Below, in pieces: positions 26,108 through 35,660 of a stretch of 64,000 bases of DNA. The notes beneath the pieces are model-generated. The model saw only the letters and a program-made list of their open reading frames with translations, was not told the DNA's origin and searched no databases. How positions within the stretch are numbered: position 1 is the stretch's first letter; each line of letters begins with the position of its first letter. Made by a program: the position numbers and the translations under genes. The DNA comes from a virus, in IMG/VR virus record IMGVR_UViG_3300031576_000022, positions 22,249-86,248 of that record; one strand, given 5' to 3'.

Positions 26108-27349
26108 TTAGGTAGGGTTTTCATTATTAATGGGTTCGATTGAATCTTGGTTTGTGTATTTATTTTTGATTGTTTTTGCATGAATAGCATAAGCACAAAG
26201 CTTTCGCCATGTTGCTTCATCGAATGTCGCAGGTATGATTTGATCTGGATGTTTTCCAAGATGGTATGCTGTCCATATGCGAACATCTGGTTTTTCAATA
26301 ATACCAATTTCGGAAAGAGTCGAAATGAATCCACTACGAATTTTTTCAATTGGAAGAGTTTCAATATGTTCTGGCTTAACCTTATCTTGATTTGTAAGAA
26401 GTCGTACAATATCTGATTCAATAAAAGTTGTTGCATTAATTTTAAGGGCTGAATCGACAAAATGATGCGCCTGGGGAATAGAGAAAAATCTTGGACGAAG
26501 ATCAATATTGGTGCCAGATGGTCCGCCAGATGGCCCAGTAGGAGAATGGGTTGACGTTTCTTGCGTTTTTTGAATAATTGGTTTATTGGTTGTTTTATTG
26601 GTTGTTTTCTTTGTTTTTTCGGTATCAACATCTTCAATCAATTTATTCATTGGGCTAGACGTAACGATTGGAGTAAGAGGAGGTTTATCATTTACTAGGA
26701 TTGGAGTTACAGGCGATTCATCATTTACTAAATCCTTGTTTTGTTTTGGAATATTATCTTTATCATAAAACGTAGGATTAGTCTTATGGATGATTTCAGC
26801 CCAATCAATTTTATGTCCAGATTTGATGGCTAATTTGATATTATCTAGTGCTGGTTCGTATTTTATACGGACACATGCTTTTAGAATTGGATCTGAAGAT
26901 GTTGATAGTTTTTCGAGAATACTATTTAGTTCTTCATTATCAATCTTTATTTCGATAGGATATGATCCATGTAATTGCATACGACCACTTGGACAATCAT
27001 AGTGTTGTCCAACTAATTTATCTTTTGTATATGATATCAATGCTTTTTGTACTTGATGTTTTACTGATGAAATTATATCTTTTGTTTCTTGGCGATCCCT
27101 TGAGTGACGATCCATGACAGTTTTATATGCAGAATCTTTTGTTTCGGCAATGGCATCGAGTTTGATAATAATTCGCATTGCATCATCAGCATCAGCTTGT
27201 GTCCATTCTTTTGAATCGATAATATTTAATTTGTTTAAATCAACACTAGAAATTTCATGTGGAATTCGATCAATAATTTTTGGATTAATAGAAGGAATCA
27301 AGTTCATCAACATATTATTGATAGCAGAGATTGCGCTGGCCTTACTCAT
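26108..27349 (-). CDS. Gp157-like protein with C-terminal extension (413 aa)
   Basis: Residues about 45-150 resemble siphovirus Gp157: a long charged helix ('AETKDSAYKTVMDRHSRDRQ') and a following strand ending near 'PIEIKI'. A Pro/Thr-rich linker (about 200-275) leads to a separate helical C-terminal domain. In this family the N-terminal part is associated with recombination modules, consistent with the SSB/Sak4 neighbours. The function is not known. Confidence 0.55.
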   Translation of the reverse strand: MSKASAISAINNMLMNLIPSINPKIIDRIPHEISSVDLNKLNIIDSKEWTQADADDAMRIIIKLDAIAETKDSAYKTVMDRHSRDRQETKDIISSVKHQVQKALISYTKDKLVGQHYDCPSGRMQLHGSYPIEIKIDNEELNSILEKLSTSSDPILKACVRIKYEPALDNIKLAIKSGHKIDWAEIIHKTNPTFYDKDNIPKQNKDLVNDESPVTPILVNDKPPLTPIVTSSPMNKLIEDVDTEKTKKTTNKTTNKPIIQKTQETSTHSPTGPSGGPSGTNIDLRPRFFSIPQAHHFVDSALKINATTFIESDIVRLLTNQDKVKPEHIETLPIEKIRSGFISTLSEIGIIEKPDVRIWTAYHLGKHPDQIIPATFDEATWRKLCAYAIHAKTIKNKYTNQDSIEPINNENPT

Positions 27350-27743
27350 GGTTCATCATCTCCTTGAATTCCTCACGAATTGAATCTGAGGTATCGGTAA
27401 TATACTTTTCAGTTATATTACCATTGCTTTCTTTTGCTATTTCTTTTAGTAGTAATTTTAGGTGATCTACCCAAATCGCTACTATACTGGTAGGTGTTCC
27501 GAGTCTGATTGGTTTGAATATAAATATTTCTTTTCCATTTTTTACGGATGTTTCGGTATATGTAACTCCAAATGTTGGAGTATCATCGTGAAAGTCGTAC
27601 CAAAATCTTTGGATATAAAATGGTCCTGTTTTTATCTTTAGTCCTTCAATACATATTGATGTTGGATTCAATACGATGCCTTCTAGATCAAGTTCTAGGT
27701 CGCTGATCTTTTGAATGAATTCTTCATCCATCAGTGTCATCAT
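27342..27743 (-). CDS. Hypothetical protein (133 aa)
   Basis: Beta-rich middle, helical C-terminus. No family recognised. Its stop overlaps the start of the Gp157-like gene by 8 nt, suggesting translational coupling within the recombination cluster. Confidence 0.6.
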   Translation of the reverse strand: MMTLMDEEFIQKISDLELDLEGIVLNPTSICIEGLKIKTGPFYIQRFWYDFHDDTPTFGVTYTETSVKNGKEIFIFKPIRLGTPTSIVAIWVDHLKLLLKEIAKESNGNITEKYITDTSDSIREEFKEMMNHE

Positions 27744-27789
27744 GTTTATATGTTACCAACAATGATTGGAAATGGAAGAGAAATAGAAA

Positions 27790-27999
27790 TCATTTTTTCG
27801 ATGAACTGATAATTTCTATGATTGGGGGAGGAAATGGAATAGCTACTACTATTGGTGGTGGTTGAGACGTTTGATGTACTAGGTAGGGTTGGATCGGTCT
27901 AGAAGTCGGTTTGAGGTTGGTGTTGTTCGTGCAGTCCGCTTGGCCTGACACGCAGGAAGCCATGGAGCTGCTGTATTTCAGAGTTTTTTTCCGCGCCAT
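27790..27999 (-). CDS. Pro-rich small protein (69 aa), doubtful
   Basis: Open frame with a Pro/Ile-rich C-terminus ('PPPIVVAIPFPPPIIE'). It overlaps the upstream gene by 22 nt and has no clear ribosome site. It may be real because nothing else fills the gap, but evidence is thin. Confidence 0.3.
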   Translation of the reverse strand: MARKKTLKYSSSMASCVSGQADCTNNTNLKPTSRPIQPYLVHQTSQPPPIVVAIPFPPPIIEIISSSKK

Positions 28000-28361
28000 C
28001 TACACGAAAAAATTAACGTATTATCCTTAATCATTTCTTCTGGATCTAATACACAAGGTTTATCCTTTTCAGGATTTCTACAATAAACAGTATTACAAAG
28101 GCATCTACGATATACATATTTGATGGATTGATCAAAAAATTTACGAAGCTCTAGAATATCTGCTATTTCTCGTGGAGATAATGGAATGGGTTGCCCTTTG
28201 CGACCAATAAATGCATCGTTGATCCGAAAAACGATCTCGAAAACATCGCGAATATTCCAGTTAACCTGAATCCTTTCCCTGATTTTCGCTTCTTCCTGTT
28301 CTTTTTCTGTTTGTTCTGGTTCTTGTTCTGTTTTTCTTGCTTTGTCTGGTAGATCGTTCAT
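27978..28361 (-). CDS. Hypothetical protein with acidic N-terminus (127 aa)
   Basis: Residues 5-30 are Glu/Gln-rich and probably helical. The C-terminal half has four Cys around 'CLCNTVYC' and 'CVLD' that could bind metal. It follows the large virion-type gene by 21 nt. Confidence 0.55.
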   Translation of the reverse strand: MNDLPDKARKTEQEPEQTEKEQEEAKIRERIQVNWNIRDVFEIVFRINDAFIGRKGQPIPLSPREIADILELRKFFDQSIKYVYRRCLCNTVYCRNPEKDKPCVLDPEEMIKDNTLIFSCRWRGKKL

Positions 28362-28382
28362 GTATGCTGTTATACCATATTT

Positions 28383-29924
28383 TTATGGTGGTGGAATAGG
28401 CGGAGGCGGCGGTGCCGGTTCTGCTGGTGGCGGTGCTGATGGTGGTGGTAAAACTGGCGGTGGTTCATCCTTGCATACATCTGGCAATGGTATTTCTGTT
28501 TTTAGTAATTCTAAATCTAAATCGATGGATATTAATGGAAACATAATTGGTGGAAATGCAGGATCTTTTGGTTCTAATTTTGGTATGTTTTCAAGTAGCC
28601 AGGCTATTATAGAACTTGTTGCCGTAATATGATCTTCTGTTAATACGGCCAATTTTTCAATTTTAAAATCTAAAGCTTTTACTATACAATATAAATGATC
28701 TATTTCATTGAGGAGGCTATTAAACCTATCTGTAATTGTTATCCATCTGTTATTATAGCTTTGAGATGAAACCTCTTCGCATGGTAGGTATGATGTTAGT
28801 AGTGATGTTTCGCATATTGTATCAAAACCAAGTGTTTCAATATCCGGGCATTTTGGTTCAGAAAATACTTTTATTCTTTCATCAATCGTTACTCCAGCAT
28901 CATGTTCTTCAAATGGTGTTGGGCTGTCTTTTGGATCTATGAAAATATCTTTTACTGTTGGGTCTTCTTCGAATGTTGCTGCAATGAGATCTTCATTGAG
29001 AATATTGCAATTATCAATTGCTGGTAAGGATACAAGAATCCCCCAGGCATGGTGTGTACGATTAAATGCGAAGGCTCCAGTCAAAATTTGACCAGACATT
29101 CTTGTTTTTTTTGTTGTTTCTATTTTTTCTTCTTCAAATTCTGTAGCTTCAATTGTAGTTTCGGTTAATTTTGCTGTTGATTCTACCTTTAACTGATCTA
29201 GTTCAACCGGACGATCTATTCCTCTTGGAAATACCGTTTCTCCATCTTCGTCGCTATCCCTAGGCCACGAAAATCCAGAAAAAAATAATGGCCCAGTTCG
29301 TTGATCGCTTTTATAGAAGTGTGCTGTAATACGAATCTCAAATCGACCATATAATAGATCTTTTCTTCCTGGAAACGCTCCAAATAAATCGTTATAAGAC
29401 GATCTTGATTCATATGCTTCAGCTAATGCTGCGTCATCGTCTACTGAACTTCCGCCAGTTCCAGTGACAGTCGGTGGAATTGGTGTATTTTTTGCTATAC
29501 TAACACGAAAAATATCTGTAAATTTTCCGATAGCTCCCATTTCTGATGGGTTCATTCCTGCATCGCCAGCCATACCGCTACGTGCGTTGTATTCTGTATC
29601 TCTACCGAATTTTTGTGGTCTTGTTGGTTCTAAATAATGTTGTATTACATATGCCTTATCAAGATTTATTCCAGCACGAGTTACTCTTGGTATGATTCTT
29701 TCACCTAGGCTTCCTGTATCAATATCTGCTTCGGATTCTGGTGGATCATCTGGATCAAATGGGATCTCTGGAATCCCATCTGGTGTAAACCTCATAAATT
29801 TATCGGATACGGTTCCAATACTCATTTCTTTTATAGAAAGCATATCAGATAGGACACCCCATATTCTGGTGTCACCACTAAATATTTCGTTACTATCTTG
29901 TCCATCTAATATACCAACAGTCAC
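28383..29924 (-). CDS. Large hypothetical virion-type protein with Pro tail (513 aa)
   Basis: No family recognised. The last ~30 residues are almost all Pro/Ala, typical of an extended surface tail. The body is acidic. It lies directly downstream of tail-hub-like genes in the same direction, so a virion role is likely. GTG start with AGGGAAAGG as ribosome site, supplied by the inverted reading of a dispersed-motif copy. Confidence 0.6.
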   Translation of the reverse strand: MTVGILDGQDSNEIFSGDTRIWGVLSDMLSIKEMSIGTVSDKFMRFTPDGIPEIPFDPDDPPESEADIDTGSLGERIIPRVTRAGINLDKAYVIQHYLEPTRPQKFGRDTEYNARSGMAGDAGMNPSEMGAIGKFTDIFRVSIAKNTPIPPTVTGTGGSSVDDDAALAEAYESRSSYNDLFGAFPGRKDLLYGRFEIRITAHFYKSDQRTGPLFFSGFSWPRDSDEDGETVFPRGIDRPVELDQLKVESTAKLTETTIEATEFEEEKIETTKKTRMSGQILTGAFAFNRTHHAWGILVSLPAIDNCNILNEDLIAATFEEDPTVKDIFIDPKDSPTPFEEHDAGVTIDERIKVFSEPKCPDIETLGFDTICETSLLTSYLPCEEVSSQSYNNRWITITDRFNSLLNEIDHLYCIVKALDFKIEKLAVLTEDHITATSSIIAWLLENIPKLEPKDPAFPPIMFPLISIDLDLELLKTEIPLPDVCKDEPPPVLPPPSAPPPAEPAPPPPPIPPP

Positions 29925-29931
29925 GGCAGTT

Positions 29932-29947
29932 CCTTTCCCTACTGGGA
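29932..29947 (+). repeat. Dispersed motif, copy 11
   Basis: CCTTTCCCTACTGGGA; its complement provides the Shine-Dalgarno sequence of the 513-codon leftward gene. Confidence 0.85.
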
Positions 29948-29994
29948 CTTGTTTTTGTTATGTTTATATAAATACTAAAATAGTTACTGGAATA

Positions 29995-30273
29995 TTATGG
30001 GATAAGTGGTGATGGTGGTGTAGCTGCTGGTTTTTTTGGTGGCTTTGGTACAAATGGGTCATGTTTTTTTGTAAGAGCATCAATGAATTCTTCGCTTTTA
30101 CTCCATGTAACTCTAGATTTAGAAACATTATCAATATTACTTGCAATAAGTAGATCCATGAATTCGCCATTATCGGCTTTTAGTATTGTTTTATGTCCAA
30201 ATTGTGATGGTTGATGGATCTTTTTAGAAATTATTTCTTCAATTAGTTGCAGTAAATATCTTTCTTCGGCCAT
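29995..30273 (-). CDS. Hypothetical protein (92 aa)
   Basis: A basic helical protein ending in a Pro-rich tail ('PKPPKKPAATPPSP'). Starts 2 nt after the stop of the tail-hub gene, so probably part of the same virion transcript. Confidence 0.5.
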   Translation of the reverse strand: MAEERYLLQLIEEIISKKIHQPSQFGHKTILKADNGEFMDLLIASNIDNVSKSRVTWSKSEEFIDALTKKHDPFVPKPPKKPAATPPSPLIP

Positions 30274-30275
30274 TT

Positions 30276-32708
30276 TTATTCGACTCCAACACCAAGGTTT
30301 GGATTCATAACTTCTGATTCAACACTAATTATTGTGTTCATTGATTTAAGATCAAATTGAATTGCAACAATAATACAAGCGGAAAATGGTTCTGGAGTAA
30401 AGTCTAGTCTATCTACTATACCAAAAATTGAATTTCCAGGTTTATATGCGATACTGATTGTTGGAATTCTTGCTCTCATAGAGATTATTGGAACAGTAAA
30501 ATATGGTATATCTGAATCAATATCTAATCCCATTTTTATTTTTTCTGCTATACTATAACTAGCCAAGCTTGGACTTGCTATTGCTGTTGCACCAGCCTTT
30601 GCTTGTTCTGGACTTACTGATGTTGTTGTATCGATTGCATTTACAATATCAATTCTGTATTTTTTTCCATCTACCCACCTTCTTCCAGACATCATTGTTC
30701 CAATTTTTCCAATAGAAAATAGTCCTCTTTTTATAACAAGTCCAGCTTGATCATGTTCTACTGCTCCAATTACCATTGGAGCTAAAAACGAAATTTTATT
30801 TGTTTTTGGATCAATAGTAACATTAACCATATTTAAATCGCCACTTTCTAAAAAAATACCAGATCTATCTTCAAGAATTCTAACGCTTCCTTTTTTTGAT
30901 CCGAATGGATAAAAATCTTTTCCATCTTTCTTAATTGTAGATTTATCTTTATCTATTGTTTCTCTTAAATCTATGTTTTCTGATACAAAATCTACAGCTA
31001 GTTGGGCTTCTTTTGTTTGTCCTGGACTAAATTTTGGAAAGTATGTTTTTGGTGGAGATGGATCGCCAGATTTTGCTGTAGCAATATTTCTTGAAAGAAA
31101 TGGTCTAGGTTTAATCATATATGTAGATCCATTTACCTTGAATAATGTAGGAATAAAATTAAATGGATCTCTTTTTTCATCTTTTGTTGTTGTAATCAAT
31201 CCCGTTTCATCTGTAATCCATCTTCTCATGGTCGAAAAAAATGAATCTTGACCTTTGAGTTTAATCGCTTCATCTTCTGCAAGATTATTGATACGAATTT
31301 TTATCATATTGTTTTGAAGTCTTTGCCATTCATATCTTGTAGATTTTCCCGTTGATTCTCCATCAATAAATGTTCCAGACATTCCTTCAAGTTTTATTTG
31401 ATCATTGCCTGTTGTTGCGTCGGCTACAGATACTTTTTTGATAATTTCAAACCATACTTCACTTGTCCATCCCTTTCTAAGATAGAATGCATTTTGTACA
31501 CGAATGTTTTGTGTTGTTCCAATTAATGCACCAATTACTTGTGTATAGTCTACGTTTATATCAATATCATCAATATTCCATTTTTCTTTATTAACAAGTG
31601 GATATGCGAGTGGTCCGGTGGATGCAATATTATAAAGTCCTACTGGCATTCCACTTCCACCTGATCCCATAAATATTTTTATAGCTTTTGTTGCTAATCC
31701 AGTTCTCCATACATTAAGTATTGAAGCTGATTCTGTTGGTTCAAGCCACCAATTATATCCAACAGATTGACATATTTTAGTAATTGCATCTGTTGCCCTT
31801 AATCCTTGAATGTCAATAGTTTCTGGATACAAATCATCCATCCCGGTTGGAGGCCCTAGTATTATTCTTTTTGTTTCTACAAATATATCTTCTACTGGTG
31901 CGCCACCACCAAATGGGCCTGCGTCAGCAACCGCATCTTCAAATGAATATGGTGGTGAATAACAATAAAACATTACATATTTTATCATATCCCATGCAGA
32001 CCATGCAATATTTCTATCTGCTGGTGGCGCCCCACCAAAACTTTTTATGTTTAATGCAAAATAATCTCCATCAAAAATTATTTCTGGTAAAATTCCAAAT
32101 GAATCTCCTGCTCCGACTGCTGGAGATTTTCTTCCATTTCCGTGTGGTGATATAATACCAAAATGTGACCATGATGATTCTGCTAGTTTAGAAAATGTTC
32201 GATCGTTGAATACACATGGAAGTCCAGTAAACCATCCAGATCCAGCACCATATATCCCGCCAGATACAGCTTCAGTACCATCATCATCTGCTTGAATGCC
32301 AACTTGACCTATAATAATTTCTCTGTATAAGTCATATTTATAATCAACACATTTTAATATAATTGTTTCATCTTTTGAATCATCCGATCCACCAGACGCT
32401 CTTAACGATTGAGCCATTATGTATCCACTGAAAAGTATGCTTTTAGTACCATCAGACAATGATGCGGAGATAGCTATTTCTGTTCCAACTGCTAAAAATT
32501 CAGATCCAAGATATGTGTCTTTATCTATTCTATTTTCAACTATTTCAATTTCTGCTGTTGAAAATTCGCTATTTCTTTTCCAATTAACATTACCAGCCTT
32601 TACATAGAATCCCAATAATGAATCTTTTGCTATAACAGTAATAATTGGTAAATCTATTTTACCATCTTTATCAACAAATCCAACCGTATCTGTTATTGAG
32701 AATGACAT
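30276..32708 (-). CDS. Tail hub/baseplate-like protein (810 aa)
   Basis: The N-terminal 150 residues ('AEIEIVENRIDKDT', 'ILFSGYIMAQ', 'ETIILKCVDYKYDLYR') and 'LRATDAITKICQSVGYNWWL' near residue 320 follow the pattern of late-control-D/gp27-type hub proteins, in which a G-x-I strand and an 'hl..h.' helix precede the central domain. It would form the ring from which the tail tip extends. It lies on the strand opposite to the tape measure gene, which is unusual. Confidence 0.6.
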   Translation of the reverse strand: MSFSITDTVGFVDKDGKIDLPIITVIAKDSLLGFYVKAGNVNWKRNSEFSTAEIEIVENRIDKDTYLGSEFLAVGTEIAISASLSDGTKSILFSGYIMAQSLRASGGSDDSKDETIILKCVDYKYDLYREIIIGQVGIQADDDGTEAVSGGIYGAGSGWFTGLPCVFNDRTFSKLAESSWSHFGIISPHGNGRKSPAVGAGDSFGILPEIIFDGDYFALNIKSFGGAPPADRNIAWSAWDMIKYVMFYCYSPPYSFEDAVADAGPFGGGAPVEDIFVETKRIILGPPTGMDDLYPETIDIQGLRATDAITKICQSVGYNWWLEPTESASILNVWRTGLATKAIKIFMGSGGSGMPVGLYNIASTGPLAYPLVNKEKWNIDDIDINVDYTQVIGALIGTTQNIRVQNAFYLRKGWTSEVWFEIIKKVSVADATTGNDQIKLEGMSGTFIDGESTGKSTRYEWQRLQNNMIKIRINNLAEDEAIKLKGQDSFFSTMRRWITDETGLITTTKDEKRDPFNFIPTLFKVNGSTYMIKPRPFLSRNIATAKSGDPSPPKTYFPKFSPGQTKEAQLAVDFVSENIDLRETIDKDKSTIKKDGKDFYPFGSKKGSVRILEDRSGIFLESGDLNMVNVTIDPKTNKISFLAPMVIGAVEHDQAGLVIKRGLFSIGKIGTMMSGRRWVDGKKYRIDIVNAIDTTTSVSPEQAKAGATAIASPSLASYSIAEKIKMGLDIDSDIPYFTVPIISMRARIPTISIAYKPGNSIFGIVDRLDFTPEPFSACIIVAIQFDLKSMNTIISVESEVMNPNLGVGVE

Positions 32709-32720
32709 GTTATTGTATAC

Positions 32721-35198
32721 CTAACATGGATTGCCTTTAAGGCCGAGCGGATTTGATGGTTTTGTTGCATCTGGTGTAAATCTTACTACAAATGGATTTC
32801 TTGTTTCAAAATCTCCGTCATCAGACATAACTCTAGCAACAGCATAATGTGGAATTTCTGAAAATGGACCAACAGTAGTTGATGTTAAAAAAAAGGTTTG
32901 GTCATATCCAATCTGATGAAATGGAATAAACATTGTTACGATAGGTGGTCCAGTAAAATCGGCAGGAACATTTTGTTCAAACATCCATATTTGTACGCTA
33001 TTTCCAATCGCTGGCTCACGAAATGCTTTATAAATGGCTGAAAATTCAATAAATCCATTTGGCTTAAGTGTTACAGTGAATTGTGATACTGGATTTGGTT
33101 GTGGTCCAATGAGCTTAAGTATTCCTGGCGAATCTTCAATAACAGTTATATCAAGTCTGTTTTCAAAATTACCGTCTTCTGTTATTCCATTACTGGCTCT
33201 AATTACAAATCTCCATATTCCAGGAGTCATTAGTATAATAAATCCAGGGATTGCTCCGGTTGCTGCTGGTACTGTAAAATCTGGAAATTCAAGCGTACCA
33301 TTATTGTGGTATAGGTTGTATGTAGTAACTGATGGGCTTGGACTTGAACTTGATGATACGGTTCCAAATAATCCTGTAAAAGATATTGTCATCCCGGTAG
33401 GGGCAATGATCATTTCTGGAATGATAAATGCTGTTGGATTATTTGATTCTGATGTAAGCAGATTAATTAATTGAGATGAAATTAATATTGGTTGTGGTAT
33501 GATAAAAGTAATTATTGGTCCAACAAATCCATCGATTCCTTTTCCTGGACTTGCTTCACCCCATACCCTTACATCTGTTGGTGCTATTGGTCCTGGAGCA
33601 GAAACAAATGCTGATATATTGTTTATTGTAAGAGCAAAATCTGTTCCATCGTATGAGGCACGGATTATGTTGATTTCTTCAAGAATTATTGGTAATACCG
33701 TTAATTTCATTCCTGATCCAGTATATATACGTGCAATGATTGCATATCCTGTGTTATAATCATTATCTGGTGTCTCAAAGAATTCATTTGAAAATTTTGC
33801 AGCTATTAATTCAAAAAAACTCTCAAATGAAAATATTTTTGTATATGTAGTTGTAGCGAAACTATCTAATGGTAATGTTGTTGGAGCGCTTCTTAGTAGT
33901 ACAGACATATAAATATCAAATTCTTGGCCTACACCGATCCATGAACCAGGCACAGACCCATCAAGGTTAAATGATGCACCCTGAAGTTCAATTCCTGCAC
34001 CATGATTAATCCCTTCGTAAACAAATATTGGTCTATTAGCTAGTATAGGTTGATTAATATTTGTTATTAATGAACCCTTGCTATCTATTCTTGCTACTCT
34101 ATCCTGATCATTTTCTATTTGAATTGTTCCAGCAAGATCTGTAAAAGTATTTGCTGGGTCAACTGGATCAAACCATGTTCTAGGTAAAAAATCTGCAAAT
34201 GTAATAGAATCTCCAATGTTTCCTGCTATATCTTTCGATCTAAGTCTAAAACGATATGCACCTTGAATTAATTGTGCTGTCGTATATTCGGTAGCTCCTG
34301 GCTGGATACTATCAAATTGAATATATGGTGCTCCATCTTTTGATATTTCAATAATAATTGCTGCATATCCATCTCTAATTAAAAAATGATTCCATTTTAA
34401 ATGTATTCGATTTGATGGACAATATTCAAGAATACCGCGCGCCTCAAGCTCGCGTCCTTCTAGTGAAACCCTTGATCCAGATATTGCAGCGCTGAACGTA
34501 CTGCGCTGAACTCCAAGTATTTGTTCATCAAAATCAATTATAAATTTGAATATATTATGAAACGATATGATACCATCAAGTAGATCATATGCTATTGCAG
34601 ATGATCCGGTTAATCCGTTTGCAACAATGGGATCGTCCCATAATGTCATATCTGATGTTAAATCAAACCTCATGTGTCCGTTTTCAATTCCAACAAATTC
34701 AACAGCACCTACACGAGTATTTCCACCAGATATTGTAAACGATAATTTATATTGATCTCCAAGAGAAGAAGATAGTTTCATTAAAATACTAAACCAACCA
34801 CCACCAAGTGAAGTTATTGTTTGTACTGAATTAAAACTATTTGTTTCGTTTATTCCAATACCTGTTAATTCAAGTTCTGTAAAGAATTGAACGATATCTG
34901 GATTATCACGACGAAATATTGAAGCTGTAAATATAGAAAATCCTCCAGTATCTTCAACTTCGAATGAAATAAAAATATCAATAGGAGTAAACTGAATATT
35001 TTTTGTTTGACGGTATTGACCATTTTTAAATAAGTGTGTTAGGTGCTCGAATCGTGGAACACCAAGCCAAATACGAATAGATGAAGATACTTTGTCAATC
35101 AATCTCATATCAAGGAATGGAACATTTGGTGGAAATCCAGGAAGATTTTCCGGTAAGAACCTTCCAAGCGGATTTCCTAAACGTCTACCAGCATGCAT
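32721..35198 (-). CDS. Large multi-domain tail/fibre protein (825 aa)
   Basis: Beta-rich throughout. 'RIHLKWNHFLIRDGYAAIII' to 'YRFRLRSKDIAGNIGDS' (about residues 255-330) looks like a fibronectin-III domain; a LamG/ConA-like region follows at about 390-580, then Ig-like segments. Such a chain fits a long tail tip or fibre that contacts the host. It is co-oriented with and 12 nt from the hub gene. It contains an inverted dispersed-motif copy. Confidence 0.55.
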   Translation of the reverse strand: MHAGRRLGNPLGRFLPENLPGFPPNVPFLDMRLIDKVSSSIRIWLGVPRFEHLTHLFKNGQYRQTKNIQFTPIDIFISFEVEDTGGFSIFTASIFRRDNPDIVQFFTELELTGIGINETNSFNSVQTITSLGGGWFSILMKLSSSLGDQYKLSFTISGGNTRVGAVEFVGIENGHMRFDLTSDMTLWDDPIVANGLTGSSAIAYDLLDGIISFHNIFKFIIDFDEQILGVQRSTFSAAISGSRVSLEGRELEARGILEYCPSNRIHLKWNHFLIRDGYAAIIIEISKDGAPYIQFDSIQPGATEYTTAQLIQGAYRFRLRSKDIAGNIGDSITFADFLPRTWFDPVDPANTFTDLAGTIQIENDQDRVARIDSKGSLITNINQPILANRPIFVYEGINHGAGIELQGASFNLDGSVPGSWIGVGQEFDIYMSVLLRSAPTTLPLDSFATTTYTKIFSFESFFELIAAKFSNEFFETPDNDYNTGYAIIARIYTGSGMKLTVLPIILEEINIIRASYDGTDFALTINNISAFVSAPGPIAPTDVRVWGEASPGKGIDGFVGPIITFIIPQPILISSQLINLLTSESNNPTAFIIPEMIIAPTGMTISFTGLFGTVSSSSSPSPSVTTYNLYHNNGTLEFPDFTVPAATGAIPGFIILMTPGIWRFVIRASNGITEDGNFENRLDITVIEDSPGILKLIGPQPNPVSQFTVTLKPNGFIEFSAIYKAFREPAIGNSVQIWMFEQNVPADFTGPPIVTMFIPFHQIGYDQTFFLTSTTVGPFSEIPHYAVARVMSDDGDFETRNPFVVRFTPDATKPSNPLGLKGNPC
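33393..33404 (-). repeat. Dispersed motif, copy 10 (core only, inverted)
   Basis: The complement reads GCCCCTACCGGG. The core fits but the left part (CATT) deviates, so this is the weakest copy. It encodes A-P-T-G. Confidence 0.5.
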
Positions 35199-35208
35199 TT
35201 TTTATTGC

Positions 35209-35448
35209 CTATTTACTGGTTTCAGTTTTATCGCATGAGACTGATTGAATCGAATGTTTTGGTATAATCATTAATTCTGATTCTATAATTGATATCTCAT
35301 ATCTTGTAACAAACCTAAGTATTCCTGATGCTATTTTATCGCCTCCATACCTAACAATGACCCTTTTCCCTACCAAGCTAATGAACAAATCAAGATTGTA
35401 TAAATTTTTTTTATGTTTTTTATCTATTGGTTTCTTTTCAGTTGACAT
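35209..35448 (-). CDS. Hfq/Sm-like small RNA-binding protein (79 aa)
   Basis: 'LDLFISLVGKRVIVRYGG' to 'SGILRFVTRYEISIIES' (residues 19-57) follows the Sm1 pattern, and 'IPKHSIQSV' (62-70) matches the Sm2 motif of bacterial Hfq (YKHAIST). The Lys-His pair that defines Hfq is kept. Hfq rings bind A/U-rich RNA and pair sRNAs with mRNAs, or, for phages, could act in RNA replication or host takeover. Length is close to the Hfq core (~70-80 aa). A dispersed-motif copy lies within the Sm1 strand. Confidence 0.6.
   Translation of the reverse strand: MSTEKKPIDKKHKKNLYNLDLFISLVGKRVIVRYGGDKIASGILRFVTRYEISIIESELMIIPKHSIQSVSCDKTETSK
35361..35378 (+). repeat. Dispersed motif, copy 12 (inside Hfq-like gene)
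   Basis: CCCTTTTCCCTACCAAGC on the + strand; the coding strand reads S-L-V-G-K-R. Confidence 0.75.
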
Positions 35449-35501
35449 TATTGATCAATTATACTGCAACAGTATGTTTTAGTCAAAAATTATTTAGATT
35501 A

Positions 35502-35660
35502 TTAAATTGTTGGATTGCTTTGGTAGGTAAGAAGTTCTTTGTATTTTTTATATTGATTTTCAATCATATCATTTGGTGTAATTTTTATTCTCATTAGTTC
35601 ATTATTCCTGCAATACCAACAACACGGATTATTTGGTTCGTCTTTTTTTTCCTCCTGCAT
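35502..35660 (-). CDS. Small Cys-containing protein (52-64 aa)
   Basis: A short frame with 'CCWYC' near its N-terminus. Two starts are possible (35696 or 35660); I prefer 35660. No family recognised. It begins the leftward cluster at the divergent promoter region. Confidence 0.45.
   Translation of the reverse strand: MQEEKKDEPNNPCCWYCRNNELMRIKITPNDMIENQYKKYKELLTYQSNPTI

Noticed and set aside
26104-27895. Further copies of the dispersed motif at 26107-26120 and 27880-27895
   Set aside because: Only CCCTACCTA matches; the pyrimidine tract and GGG part are missing, so they were left out of the count.
28342-28632. Rightward Gly-rich frame opposite the 513-aa gene
   Set aside because: It is the antisense of the Pro-rich C-terminus (CCN codons read as GGN on the other strand), with no ribosome site.
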